A DNA stretch of 43,187 nt from Bacteroidota bacterium (GTDB lineage Bacteria > Bacteroidota > Bacteroidia > Flavobacteriales > Flavobacteriaceae): contig JAJYSY010000016.1 in the NCBI GenBank assembly GCA_021793375.1, positions 1-43,187 of the forward strand, in the 5' to 3' direction. Positions 15,592 through 24,083 of this stretch are shown piece by piece. Positions within the stretch are counted from its first letter, which is position 1, and every line of letters begins with the position of its first letter. The notes beneath the pieces are model-generated. The model searched no databases. It was not told where the DNA came from and worked only from the letters and a program-made list of their open reading frames with translations. The position numbers and the translations under genes are program-made.

Positions 15592-18132
15592 ATGACAAAA
15601 GCCAAACATTACGTTCAAGGAAGTTGGGTAGAAGGAAAAGGAGAAGGAAGACCGGTTTATGATGCAGTTACCGGAGAAGTATATACCACAGTTTCTACCG
15701 AAGGATTAGATATTCCTTCCATCTTGCAATATGGTCGAGAAAAAGGAGAAGCTTTACGTAAAATGACTTTTATCGAGCGTGGAAATATGTTGAAAAAACT
15801 TGCTTTTCATTTGATGAAGAAAAGAAAAGATTTCTACGAAGTAAGTTATCATAGTGGAACAACAAGAGCAGACGCTTGGTTCGATATTGACGGAGGGATT
15901 GGAAATTTATTTGCCAATGCTTCTTTAAGAAAAGAATTTCCAAATTTACCTTATCACATAGAAGGAAATCCGGTAGATTTATCGCGAGGCGGAAAATTTA
16001 TGGGGCATCATATCTTAGTTCCCAAAGAAGGGGTGGCTGTTCACATTAACGCTTTCAACTTCCCGGTTTGGGGAATGTTAGAAAAATGTGCGCCCAACTG
16101 GATGGCAGGAATGCCTGCAGTGGTAAAACCGGCAACAGATACAGGATATGTTACAGAAGCAGTGGTAAAAGAAATCATTGCCTCCGGAATTTTACCCGAA
16201 GGAGCTTTACAACTCATCAATGGATCTGCGCATAATATTTTAGATACCGTAACCTCTCAAGATGTAGTGAGTTTTACAGGATCTGCCGCAACAGGAAGAA
16301 TGCTGAAAACCACACCGAGATTGATAGAAGAATCCGTTCCGTTTAATATGGAAGCAGATTCTCTTAACGCTACAATTTTAGGAGAAGATGCAGTTCCCGG
16401 AACTCCGGAATTTGATTTGTTTATCCGTGAAATCCGTAGAGAAATGACAACAAAATGTGGTCAAAAATGTACCGCAATCAGAAGAATTGTTGTTCCTGAA
16501 AATCTGTTGGAAGATGTACAAATTGCCTTAGGAAAATCCTTAGAAAAAGTTACCGTGGGAGATCCAAGACTGAAAGAAGTCAGAATGGGCGCTTTGGTCA
16601 GTCGTAAACAATTACAAGAAGTTAAAGACCGCGTTAAAGAAATCGGACAAACAGCTGATATTGTTTTCGGAAATTTAGATGAAATCGAAACCATCGGAGC
16701 AGATGCTTCAAAAGGAGCTTTTATCAGCCCAATTCTTTTAAGAGAAGATAATCCGTTAAAAAACTTATCTGTTCATGAAACAGAAGCTTTTGGCCCGGTG
16801 AGTACGTTGATGCCTTATAAAACTTTAGAAGAAGCTGTTAAGATTTCTAAATTAGGAAAAGGTTCTTTAGTGAGTTCTATTTTTACCAATAACGATAAAA
16901 TTGCAAGAGAATATACGGTCAGTGCAGCTACACATCACGGAAGAATTCTTTGTATTAACAGAGAAAGCGCAAAACAAAGCACCGGACACGGCTCTCCATT
17001 ACCGACTTTAATTCACGGTGGACCCGGAAGAGCAGGAGGTGGAGAAGAAATGGGTGGTTTAAGAGGAATCAAACATTATATGCAACGTTGTGCTATTCAA
17101 GGATCGCCAACAACTTTGACAGAAATCACCGGAATTTATCAACCTAATGCAGATTATAAAGAAGCAGAAAAACATCCTTTTGCTTATCATTGGGAAGATA
17201 TTAAACCCGGAATGTCCATCAAAACCCACAGTAGAACCATCACCAATTCTGATATTGTAAACTTCGGAAATTTAACTTGGGATCATTTCTATGCACATAC
17301 AGATGAAACCGCTTTAGAAGGATCTATTTTTGAACATAGAACTGCGCACGGATATTTCATTATTTCTTTAGCAGCAGGACTTTTTGTTTATCCAAATAAA
17401 GGACCAGTGGCAGCAAATTATGGTTTGGAAGATATTCGCTTTATCAGACCGATGTATGATGGAGATACTTTACATGTAAGATTGACTTGTAAAGAAAAAG
17501 TTGACAGAGATCAAACCGGAAAAGTTTTACCAAGTGGAATTGTAAAATGGTATGTTGAAGTCTTTGATACTAAAGTAACCAACGGATTAATTCCTGAAGA
17601 TGAATTAGGAGATAAAGAAGCTTTAGTAGCTGTAGCCACAATTTTGACAATGGTGCAGAAAAAACAAACTACTTTTGTAGAAATGACAGACGAAAATGTA
17701 GATAAAGCACTTTCAAAATTAACAGAAGATGCTAAACCAAAATGGGGAAAAATGACTCCTCAGCAAATGGTGGAACATTTAGAAGAATTATATAAACTCA
17801 GCATCGAAGAAAATCCTGATTTTGAGGTGGTGACTCCGGAAGATAAAGTAGAGAAAGTTCAAGAAACTTTATGGGATTACAACCCAATGCCAAAAAACTT
17901 TGACCTGCCTTTATATGAAGATGGAAAACTTCCTGAGTTGAGATATGAAACTTTAGAAATCGCAAAAGAAAAAATGAAAGAAGCCAGAAAAGCTTATCAA
18001 AATTACTTTGTGAAACATCCAAATGCAAAAACTAAACACATTGTTTTTGGAGAACTTTCTAAGTTTGAATGGAAACTATTAGACAGAAAACATCTAAACC
18101 ATCACTTTAGTCAATTTAATCTTTTAGGTTAA
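15592..18132 (+). CDS. paaZ: PaaZ-like aldehyde dehydrogenase/enoyl-CoA hydratase with extra C-terminal DUF1569/DinB-like domain
   Basis: 846 aa. Residues 1 to about 520 are an aldehyde dehydrogenase (FNFPVWGMLEKCAPNWMAG, FTGSAATGR, catalytic-Cys region TTKCGQKCTAIRR). Residues about 535-690 are a MaoC/hot-dog hydratase (SRTITNSDIVNFGNLTWDHFYAH, DPM-like positions). This is the layout of PaaZ, which opens the oxepin-CoA ring and oxidises the aldehyde in phenylacetate breakdown. Classical PaaZ is about 680 aa. Here about 150 residues from 698 onward add a DUF1569/DinB-like four-helix domain ending KHLNHHFSQFNLLG. The start ATG at 15592 follows a TAnnTTTG promoter. paaG and paaY homologues follow; the paaABCDE oxygenase genes are not in the window. 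Confidence 0.88.
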   Translation: MTKAKHYVQGSWVEGKGEGRPVYDAVTGEVYTTVSTEGLDIPSILQYGREKGEALRKMTFIERGNMLKKLAFHLMKKRKDFYEVSYHSGTTRADAWFDIDGGIGNLFANASLRKEFPNLPYHIEGNPVDLSRGGKFMGHHILVPKEGVAVHINAFNFPVWGMLEKCAPNWMAGMPAVVKPATDTGYVTEAVVKEIIASGILPEGALQLINGSAHNILDTVTSQDVVSFTGSAATGRMLKTTPRLIEESVPFNMEADSLNATILGEDAVPGTPEFDLFIREIRREMTTKCGQKCTAIRRIVVPENLLEDVQIALGKSLEKVTVGDPRLKEVRMGALVSRKQLQEVKDRVKEIGQTADIVFGNLDEIETIGADASKGAFISPILLREDNPLKNLSVHETEAFGPVSTLMPYKTLEEAVKISKLGKGSLVSSIFTNNDKIAREYTVSAATHHGRILCINRESAKQSTGHGSPLPTLIHGGPGRAGGGEEMGGLRGIKHYMQRCAIQGSPTTLTEITGIYQPNADYKEAEKHPFAYHWEDIKPGMSIKTHSRTITNSDIVNFGNLTWDHFYAHTDETALEGSIFEHRTAHGYFIISLAAGLFVYPNKGPVAANYGLEDIRFIRPMYDGDTLHVRLTCKEKVDRDQTGKVLPSGIVKWYVEVFDTKVTNGLIPEDELGDKEALVAVATILTMVQKKQTTFVEMTDENVDKALSKLTEDAKPKWGKMTPQQMVEHLEELYKLSIEENPDFEVVTPEDKVEKVQETLWDYNPMPKNFDLPLYEDGKLPELRYETLEIAKEKMKEARKAYQNYFVKHPNAKTKHIVFGELSKFEWKLLDRKHLNHHFSQFNLLG

Positions 18133-18162
18133 AAATCAATTAATTACATAATGTAAAAAATA

Positions 18163-18203
18163 AAGCTTTTGAAAGATTTATTAATTTTTCAAAAGCTTCT
18201 TTT
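18163..18203 (+). terminator. Rho-independent terminator after paaZ
   Basis: A perfect 12-bp stem (AAGCTTTTGAAA with TTTCAAAAGCTT) and a 12-base loop, followed by CTTTTAAA. It lies 30 bases after the paaZ stop and just before the next gene. Confidence 0.7.
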
Positions 18204-18215
18204 AAAATAAAATTT

Positions 18216-18977
18216 ATGTCAGATAAAAAACAAGCTTACGTAAAACATCACATAGAAAACAATATAGCTACGGTAGAATTTTCTACTCCGGAGCACAATT
18301 CTATGCCGGGAAATATTTTAGCAAAATTAGCTGAAACCGTTACTGAAATGGGAAAAAATTCAGCAGTAAAAGTAATCGTTTTAAAAAGTGGTGGAGACCG
18401 AACTTTTTGTGCAGGAGCAAACTTTCAAGAATTAATTTCTATTGAAAACAGAGCACAAGGATTAGAGTTTTTCTCAGGATTTGCCAATGTAATCAATGCG
18501 ATGAGAAAATGTCCGAAATTCATTATCGGAAGAGTACAAGGAAAAGCTGTGGGCGGTGGAGTAGGATTAGCTTCTTCAGTTGATTATTGTATGGCCACAA
18601 AATATGCTGCCATCAAATTAAGTGAATTAAATTTAGGAATTGGACCCTTTACAGTTGGACCGGCAGTACAAAGAAAAATTGGCGTAAGCGGATTTTCTCA
18701 AATCTCTATCAATGCCAACAAATTTTATGATGCAAAATGGGCGCAACAAAAAGGTTTATATACTGATGTTTTTGAAAGCACAGAAGAATTAGATGAAGCA
18801 GTAAAAACCTTAGCAGAAGAATTATGCACCTTCAATCCTGCAGCAATGGCAGAAATGAAAAAAATGTATTGGAAAGGAACAGAAGATTGGGATGAGCTTC
18901 TTCATGAACGAGCAGATATCAGCGGAGAATTAGTTTTAAGCGAATTCACCAAAGAAAAACTCAAAAAATATAAATAA
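18216..18977 (+). CDS. Enoyl-CoA hydratase/isomerase family protein (PaaG/PaaF type)
   Basis: 253 aa crotonase fold. The oxyanion-hole segments are visible as FCAGANFQEL (about residues 65-74) and GKAVGGGVGLASSVDYCMA (about 109-127), followed by KLSELNLGIGP with the conserved acidic position. Crotonases hydrate or isomerise enoyl-CoA esters. Its place between paaZ and paaY suggests a phenylacetyl-CoA or ring-opened CoA intermediate as substrate. The start is an ATG just after the paaZ terminator hairpin. The exact Paa letter cannot be fixed from sequence. Confidence 0.85.
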   Translation: MSDKKQAYVKHHIENNIATVEFSTPEHNSMPGNILAKLAETVTEMGKNSAVKVIVLKSGGDRTFCAGANFQELISIENRAQGLEFFSGFANVINAMRKCPKFIIGRVQGKAVGGGVGLASSVDYCMATKYAAIKLSELNLGIGPFTVGPAVQRKIGVSGFSQISINANKFYDAKWAQQKGLYTDVFESTEELDEAVKTLAEELCTFNPAAMAEMKKMYWKGTEDWDELLHERADISGELVLSEFTKEKLKKYK

Positions 18978-18988
18978 AAACTAAATAG

Positions 18989-19081
18989 AATGAGGTGTTA
19001 GTCTTTAAATAATAAAAAACAAAGAAATAAAATCAAAAGATTTATTTTACATTTGAAATTTTTAAGTTCTAATACCTCATT
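18989..19081. repeat. Long-loop inverted repeat between the hydratase and paaY genes
   Basis: The arm AATGAGGTGTTAG (18989-19001) pairs with CTAATACCTCATT (19069-19081) over 13 positions with one G-T wobble, enclosing about 67 bases. It could fold in an RNA spanning both genes or be a small repeat relic. No gene is seen inside. Confidence 0.5.
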
Positions 19082-19109
19082 TTAATTCCTAATCTTTAAA
19101 CCCTAAATC

Positions 19110-19715
19110 ATGATTTATAAATTCGGAAAATTCATCCCTGTTGTTCACGAAAGCAGTTTTGTTCATCCTTTGGCAGCTGTAATAGGAAATGTTATCATCG
19201 GAGAAAAATGCTATATAGGACCCGGAGCAGTAATCCGCGGAGATTGGGGAGAAATCGTATTAAAAGATGGAGTAAATGTGCAAGAAAATTGCACAATTCA
19301 CGTTTTTCCGGGTAGAAATATCACACTTGAAGAAAGTGCGCATATAGGTCATGGTGCCATTGTTCACGGCGCAAATATAGGAGAAAATGCTATGGTGGGC
19401 ATGAATGCTGTTGTTATGGATGACGCTTACGTAGGAAAAGAATCCATTGTCGGAGCTATGGCTTTTGTGAAAACTAAAATGGAAATTCCTCCCAGAAGTC
19501 TGGTGGTGGGAAATCCAGCAAAAATAATCAAACAAGTTTCTGATGAAATGTTAGCCTGGAAAACTGCAGGAACAAAACTTTACCAAAGACTTCCCGCAGA
19601 TTCTTTTGAAGGTTTAGAAGAAGTTGAACCTTTAAGATCTGTTCCTAAATTCAGACCTAAACAAGAAAATTTTCATAAAACTTTAGAAGAATATAGAAAC
19701 GAAAAGAAAAAATAA
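19110..19715 (+). CDS. paaY: PaaY-like left-handed beta-helix (gamma-carbonic-anhydrase fold) protein
   Basis: 201 aa. Hexapeptide repeats run from about residue 15 to 140 (for example IGNVIIGEKCYIGPGAVIRGDWGEI), with metal-ligand histidines in NCTIHVF, HIGHGAIVHG. The tail VGNPAKIIKQVSDEMLAWK and the C-terminal helix are as in PaaY. PaaY proteins act as thioesterases that rescue CoA from dead-end intermediates of phenylacetate degradation. Its position after paaZ and a crotonase supports that reading over a generic gamma-carbonic anhydrase. Confidence 0.85.
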   Translation: MIYKFGKFIPVVHESSFVHPLAAVIGNVIIGEKCYIGPGAVIRGDWGEIVLKDGVNVQENCTIHVFPGRNITLEESAHIGHGAIVHGANIGENAMVGMNAVVMDDAYVGKESIVGAMAFVKTKMEIPPRSLVVGNPAKIIKQVSDEMLAWKTAGTKLYQRLPADSFEGLEEVEPLRSVPKFRPKQENFHKTLEEYRNEKKK

Positions 19716-19857
19716 AGATTTCTATTACTTACTTTTTGTTTTGTGTTATAAATCATAAAAACTTATATCCCATTAAGTAAACTTCTTTTTTTTAACCTAA
19801 AAACTAATAAAATTCACTTCTTAACATAGGTTAATCAATATGAGCTTTGCTTTGCCG

Positions 19858-19865
19858 TATCTTTG
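19858..19865 (+). promoter_or_regulatory. -7 promoter element of the pirin gene
   Basis: TATCTTTG fits TAnnTTTG, 24 bases before the ATG at 19890. A longer reading frame would begin at the TTG inside this element, which argues for the downstream ATG. Confidence 0.6.
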
Positions 19866-19889
19866 TACCAGAAGAAAAAGGCAAGTAAA

Positions 19890-20624
19890 ATGCAAAACAA
19901 GATAATTCATAGAGCAGAAAATAGAGGACACGCCAATCATGGTTGGCTGAATACTTATCACAGTTTCAGTTTTGCTAATTATAGAGATAATGAAAAAATC
20001 CATTTTGGTGTTTTACGAGTTCTGAATGATGACACCGTAGCACCGGGAAGAGGATTTGGAACTCATCCGCATGAAAATATGGAAATTATTTCAATTCCAA
20101 CTTCCGGAAGATTAGAACACCGCGATAGTATGGGAAACGGAGGCATTATTGAAACAGAAGAAATTCAAGTGATGAGTGCCGGAACAGGAATTCAACACAG
20201 TGAATTTAATCCGGATGCTGACCAAGAAAGTAAATTTTTTCAAATTTGGTTATTTCCTAATAAACGAGATGTAAAACCTCGTTATCAACAGATTAAACTT
20301 TCAAAAGAAGAAAGAAAAAATAAATGGGATCAAATTATTTCTCCCAATGCTGAAGATAAAGGAGCCTGGATTCATCAAAATGCTTGGTTTCATATCGCAG
20401 ATTTGGAAGAAGGAAAATCTTTAGCTTATCAATTAAAAGATAAAGAAAACAATGGGATTTATCTTTTTGTAATCGAAGGAGAAATTACTTTAGCAGAAGA
20501 TCAACTTCAAGAAAGAGATGCTGTAGGATTGACTAACCTTGCTGACTTTGCAATAAAAGCCAATAAAAATTCAAAAATCTTATTGATGGAAGTACCTATG
20601 CAACTTCCCTCATATTTTAAATAA
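19890..20624 (+). CDS. Pirin family protein
   Basis: 244 aa bicupin. The N-terminal cupin shows the pirin metal site: FGTHPHENMEII (two His), then MSAGTGIQHSEFN (His and Glu), with LEHRDSMGN between. The NHGWLNTYHSFSFANY opening is typical of YhhW-like pirins, some of which are quercetin dioxygenases. The substrate is unknown here. The start at 19890 is supported by the promoter just upstream. A YceI-family gene follows 27 bases later and is probably co-transcribed. Confidence 0.9.
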   Translation: MQNKIIHRAENRGHANHGWLNTYHSFSFANYRDNEKIHFGVLRVLNDDTVAPGRGFGTHPHENMEIISIPTSGRLEHRDSMGNGGIIETEEIQVMSAGTGIQHSEFNPDADQESKFFQIWLFPNKRDVKPRYQQIKLSKEERKNKWDQIISPNAEDKGAWIHQNAWFHIADLEEGKSLAYQLKDKENNGIYLFVIEGEITLAEDQLQERDAVGLTNLADFAIKANKNSKILLMEVPMQLPSYFK

Positions 20625-20651
20625 ATGTATAACTTATAAAAATAAATAATT

Positions 20652-21179
20652 ATGGAAGCTAAAACTTTTAAAATCGACAAAACCCATTCTACAATTGGAT
20701 TTAACGTCAAATATATGATGTTTTCAAAAGTAAGAGGACAGTTTGATAAATACGAAGCTTCGGTTGAAATGCCGGATGAAAATTTTGAAAATGCAAAACT
20801 TAGTTTAGTTGCTGATGCACATTCTATCAACACACATAACGAAGAAAGAGATAAACACTTGAGAAGTGGAGATTTCTTTAATGCAGAAGAAAACAATGAA
20901 ATCAAGTTTGATTCTAAAGAAATTACCAATAAATCAAATGGTAAATATGAAGTAGCCGGAGATTTAACCATCAACGGAATCACAAAACCTGTGGTTTTAA
21001 AAGCTAAATACAGCGGAGTGATGAAAGACCCTCCTTGGGGAAATGACAGGATTTCTTTAGTGATAGAAGGAAATATTGACCGTTATGATTGGGATATGAA
21101 ATATAACTCTGCTTTGGAAACAGGAGGAGTTTTAGTAGGAAAAGGAGTTAATTTTGAAGTAGAAACTCAGTTTATATAG
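20652..21179 (+). CDS. YceI family lipocalin-like protein
   Basis: 175 aa with the YceI pattern: FKIDKTHSTIGFNVKYMMFSKVRGQFDKY at the N terminus, the DAHSINTHNEERDKHLRSGDFFN block, and GDLTINGITKPVVLKAKY. YceI proteins are beta-barrels that bind long polyprenoid or amide lipids. Many are periplasmic, but this one has no signal peptide and is probably cytosolic. It follows the pirin gene closely and ends before a bidirectional terminator. Confidence 0.9.
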   Translation: MEAKTFKIDKTHSTIGFNVKYMMFSKVRGQFDKYEASVEMPDENFENAKLSLVADAHSINTHNEERDKHLRSGDFFNAEENNEIKFDSKEITNKSNGKYEVAGDLTINGITKPVVLKAKYSGVMKDPPWGNDRISLVIEGNIDRYDWDMKYNSALETGGVLVGKGVNFEVETQFI

Positions 21180-21207
21180 TTTGTTTTTAGTTGAAGTTTT
21201 AAAGAAG

Positions 21208-21250
21208 AAAAACCTTGTGGTAAAATAAATATCACAAGGTTTTTATATTT
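21208..21250. terminator. Bidirectional terminator between yceI and the ORF-3-like gene
   Basis: A 12-bp stem (AAAAACCTTGTG with CACAAGGTTTTT) has A-rich and T-rich flanks, so it can act on both convergent transcripts. Confidence 0.75.
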
Positions 21251-21293
21251 TTTGGAATTTCAGAGAATAAAACAGAATTTATTCTTCAATAAA

Positions 21294-21827
21294 TTAATTC
21301 AACTGATCTAAATCCAAATCATCTAAATCATCGATATCTATAAAGTTATCTCCCAATCCATCTTCATAAAAATCTTCGTCGAAATCATCTTTATCAAATT
21401 CGCTTTCAAAGTTTTTTTCCGGTGGATTATCCGGTAAAACTCCATGAGAATACATTAAATTAGGATAGCTTTTTCCGGCTTCAGCTTCTTCCATATCTGC
21501 CAATTCCACATAAAAAGTCCACATCGAAAGAAAATCATATACATAAATCATCTTGGTGTTTTCTTTGTCAAAAACCGTGTCAAGCGCAGTTTCATTCATC
21601 ATTCTCACAGATTCTGCTTCTCCTTCGCTCATATCAAAAAGCATGATTTCCTCTCCTTGATTCCATTCTTCATCACTGAGATAAAAAGATGCCATTTCAT
21701 TTCCGTCAAATCCAAAAGCTTGAACAATAGAATTGTGTAAATCTTCTAAAGTATCTTCAGCATGAATTTCTATATCTCTGAAAACTTCTTCTAAAGTGTC
21801 TAAAACAATGCGAAATTTATAAATCAT
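21294..21827 (-). CDS. pRiA4b ORF-3-like protein
   Basis: 177 aa. The N-terminal 130 residues match the plasmid pRiA4b ORF-3 family: YKFRIVLDTLEEVFRDIEIHAEDTLEDLHNSIVQAFGFD, then MASFYLSDEEW and MIYVYDFLSMWTFYVELADM. The C terminus is an extended acidic tail rich in Asp and Glu (from about residue 140). The biochemical role of the family is unknown. The gene has a TAnnTTTG element about 57 bases upstream. Confidence 0.8.
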   Translation of the reverse strand: MIYKFRIVLDTLEEVFRDIEIHAEDTLEDLHNSIVQAFGFDGNEMASFYLSDEEWNQGEEIMLFDMSEGEAESVRMMNETALDTVFDKENTKMIYVYDFLSMWTFYVELADMEEAEAGKSYPNLMYSHGVLPDNPPEKNFESEFDKDDFDEDFYEDGLGDNFIDIDDLDDLDLDQLN

Positions 21828-21883
21828 TTTCTTAATCTTTATGGATTTAAATCAAATCTAAATCAACAATATAGTTACAAATA

Positions 21884-21891
21884 CAAAATTA
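21884..21891 (-). promoter_or_regulatory. -7 promoter element of the ORF-3-like gene
   Basis: TAATTTTG on the minus strand fits TAnnTTTG; the ATG lies 56 bases downstream. Confidence 0.4.
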
Positions 21892-21955
21892 GTTTTTTTG
21901 AAACAGCTAAGCTTGTTTTTTAGGAAAGTTTGTCAAAAAAAAACAGCAAGATTTT

Positions 21956-23398
21956 TTAATAATCCAAGCCCATTTTTTTTCCTTTTTTCAACATAAATTC
22001 TTTAGCAGCTTCATATTCATTAGGAATTTCTCCTTGTAAGATAGCTTCTTTAATAGCGCTTTTAATCATTCCCACTTCTCGAGAAGGTTTTAAATTAAAA
22101 GTTTGCATAATTTCTGCTCCTGAAACGGGAGGTTGAAAATTTCTAATTTTATCGCGTTTTTCAACTTCTTTTATTTTTTTTCTGACAATTTTAAAATTGT
22201 TGTGATATTTAGCATATCGCTTCGGATTTTTTGTAGTGATATCTGCTTCACATAAAGTCATTAAATCTTCGAGTTCCTCTCCGGCATCAAAAATTAATCT
22301 TCTCACCGCAGAGTCTGTAACATCTTCAGAAGCAATAACAATAGGGCGGGAGCTCATATAAACCAACTTTTGAACGTATTTCATCTTTTGGTTTAAAGGC
22401 ATTCTCATGCGTTTAAAAAGTTTATACACCATTTTTGCACCCACAAATTCATGCGCATGAAATGTCCAACCGATTTTTTTATCAAAACGTTTGGTAGGTG
22501 CTTTTCCAATATCGTGTAATAAAGCCGCCCAACGCAACCAAAGATTTTCGGTGTTTTCAGATATATTATCTAAAACTTCCAAAGTGTGCCAGAAATTATC
22601 TTTATGACGCTGACCTTCTACTTCATCAACTCCTTCCAAAGCGGTTAATTCTGGTAAAATGAAAGGCAAAAGCTTTGTTTTTCTTAACAGAGCAAAACCT
22701 TTGGAAGGTTTTTTGGTGAGCATTATTTTATGCAATTCTTCTACAATGCGTTCTTTAGAAATAATTTTAATTCTCTTTGCATTTTTGGTGATGGCTTGCA
22801 GAGAATTTTCTTCAATCATAAAATCCAATTGTGTGGCAAAGCGGATAGCTCTCATCATTCTTAAAGGATCATCAGAATAAGTTTCTTCCGGTTCAAGCGG
22901 AGTTTTTAATATTCCGTTGGAGAGATGCTGCATTCCGTGGAAAGGATCTTTTAGTTTTCCGAAATATTTTTTGTTGACTTGCAGCGCCAAAGCATTAATC
23001 GTAAAATCTCTTCTGTTTTGATCATCTTCCAAACTTCCGGGTTCTACACTTGGATTTCTGCTTTCTTTGTTGGTGTAGGATTCTTTTCTTGCGCCCACAA
23101 ATTCGATTTCTAAATCAAAAGCTCTTAGCATTGCAGTTCCATAGTTTTTAAAAACTTTTACATCAGGTTGATGAGGCAACAATTTAGAAACTTCTTTTGC
23201 CAATTCAATTCCGCTTCCCACTGTTACAATATCGATGTCATCTGTTGGGCGATCAAGAAAAAAATCTCTGACAAATCCACCTACAGCAAAGGTTTCCAGC
23301 TGAAGATTGTCTGCTGCTTTTGAGATGAATTCAAAAATTTTGTGAGATAAAGCTTGAGGATAAACTTGTTCTTTATTCAAAATAAGTTTATTGGTCAT
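21956..23398 (-). CDS. cca: CCA tRNA nucleotidyltransferase with HD domain
   Basis: 480 aa, class II nucleotidyltransferase. GGFVRDFFLDRPTDDIDIV (residues 40-58) holds the GG signature and the catalytic DxD. It is followed by RRDFTINALAL and the ERIVEELHKIM neck region. A C-terminal HD phosphohydrolase-type domain shows LLHDIGKAPTKR. The expected role is adding or repairing the 3' CCA of tRNAs. The tsaC gene lies 13 bases upstream in the same direction, so the two tRNA-maturation genes form an operon. Confidence 0.92.
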   Translation of the reverse strand: MTNKLILNKEQVYPQALSHKIFEFISKAADNLQLETFAVGGFVRDFFLDRPTDDIDIVTVGSGIELAKEVSKLLPHQPDVKVFKNYGTAMLRAFDLEIEFVGARKESYTNKESRNPSVEPGSLEDDQNRRDFTINALALQVNKKYFGKLKDPFHGMQHLSNGILKTPLEPEETYSDDPLRMMRAIRFATQLDFMIEENSLQAITKNAKRIKIISKERIVEELHKIMLTKKPSKGFALLRKTKLLPFILPELTALEGVDEVEGQRHKDNFWHTLEVLDNISENTENLWLRWAALLHDIGKAPTKRFDKKIGWTFHAHEFVGAKMVYKLFKRMRMPLNQKMKYVQKLVYMSSRPIVIASEDVTDSAVRRLIFDAGEELEDLMTLCEADITTKNPKRYAKYHNNFKIVRKKIKEVEKRDKIRNFQPPVSGAEIMQTFNLKPSREVGMIKSAIKEAILQGEIPNEYEAAKEFMLKKGKKMGLDY

Positions 23399-23411
23399 AA
23401 ATATTAATTGA

Positions 23412-23972
23412 TTATGCTCTGATAATTTTTATTTCACCGTTGCCTTCTAATTTTACAATTTTAGAAGGTTTTGTATTTACGGATTCCAGCTGCAAATTTA
23501 CAACATAATCTACGCCTTTAATAATTTCGGGAGAAATTTGAGCAAAAGTTTTAGGAGAAGCTAAACCGCTAATATTGGCAGAAGTAGAAGTAATAGGTTT
23601 TTTAAAATATTTAAAAAGTTCTTGACAAAAATAATTATCGCAAATTCTGATAGCAATTGTATCGTCTTTTGCCAAAAGATTTTCTGCAATATTTTTAGGG
23701 TGATTGTAAATTACAGTAGTGGGAGTTGTTTGTTGAGATAAAAAATCTTTTATGTTTTCAGGAATTTCATTTACATAGTTTTCAACCATTTTCAAATCTG
23801 CCATCAAACAAACCATGGCTTTGCTTTTTGAACGCTTTTTTAAAGCATATAGTTTTTCTACTGCCACAGGGTTTGTAGCATCGCAACCCACTCCCCAAAC
23901 CGTGTCTGTGGGGTAGAGCAGGAGTCCGCCTTTTTTTAAAGTTTGTATGGCAATTTCAATCTCTTTTCTCAT
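23412..23972 (-). CDS. tsaC: L-threonylcarbamoyladenylate synthase (TsaC/Sua5/YrdC)
   Basis: 186 aa single YrdC domain. LLLYPTDTVWGVGCDA (residues 17-32), KRSKSKAM (the basic nucleotide-binding cluster) and STSANISG (near 135) are all present. The enzyme makes threonylcarbamoyl-AMP for t6A modification of tRNA. The length suits TsaC rather than the longer Sua5 form. It heads an operon with cca. Confidence 0.92.
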   Translation of the reverse strand: MRKEIEIAIQTLKKGGLLLYPTDTVWGVGCDATNPVAVEKLYALKKRSKSKAMVCLMADLKMVENYVNEIPENIKDFLSQQTTPTTVIYNHPKNIAENLLAKDDTIAIRICDNYFCQELFKYFKKPITSTSANISGLASPKTFAQISPEIIKGVDYVVNLQLESVNTKPSKIVKLEGNGEIKIIRA

Positions 23973-23994
23973 GATTAAAGTAGAAAATAAAAGA

Positions 23995-24002
23995 CAAAAA
24001 TA
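23995..24002 (-). promoter_or_regulatory. -7 promoter element of tsaC-cca
   Basis: TATTTTTG on the minus strand fits TAnnTTTG, with the ATG 22 bases downstream. Confidence 0.5.
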
Positions 24003-24083
24003 ACTTTTATTCTGCTGGATTTATCTATGAAAAATTATAAATTTTAATGTTTTAAAAAATATTTTCTGAAAGGAAAGAAGAAT

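Noticed and set aside
19863..19889. Longer pirin start at a TTG
   Set aside because: The TTG lies inside a TATCTTTG promoter element; the ATG 27 bases downstream fits the family start.
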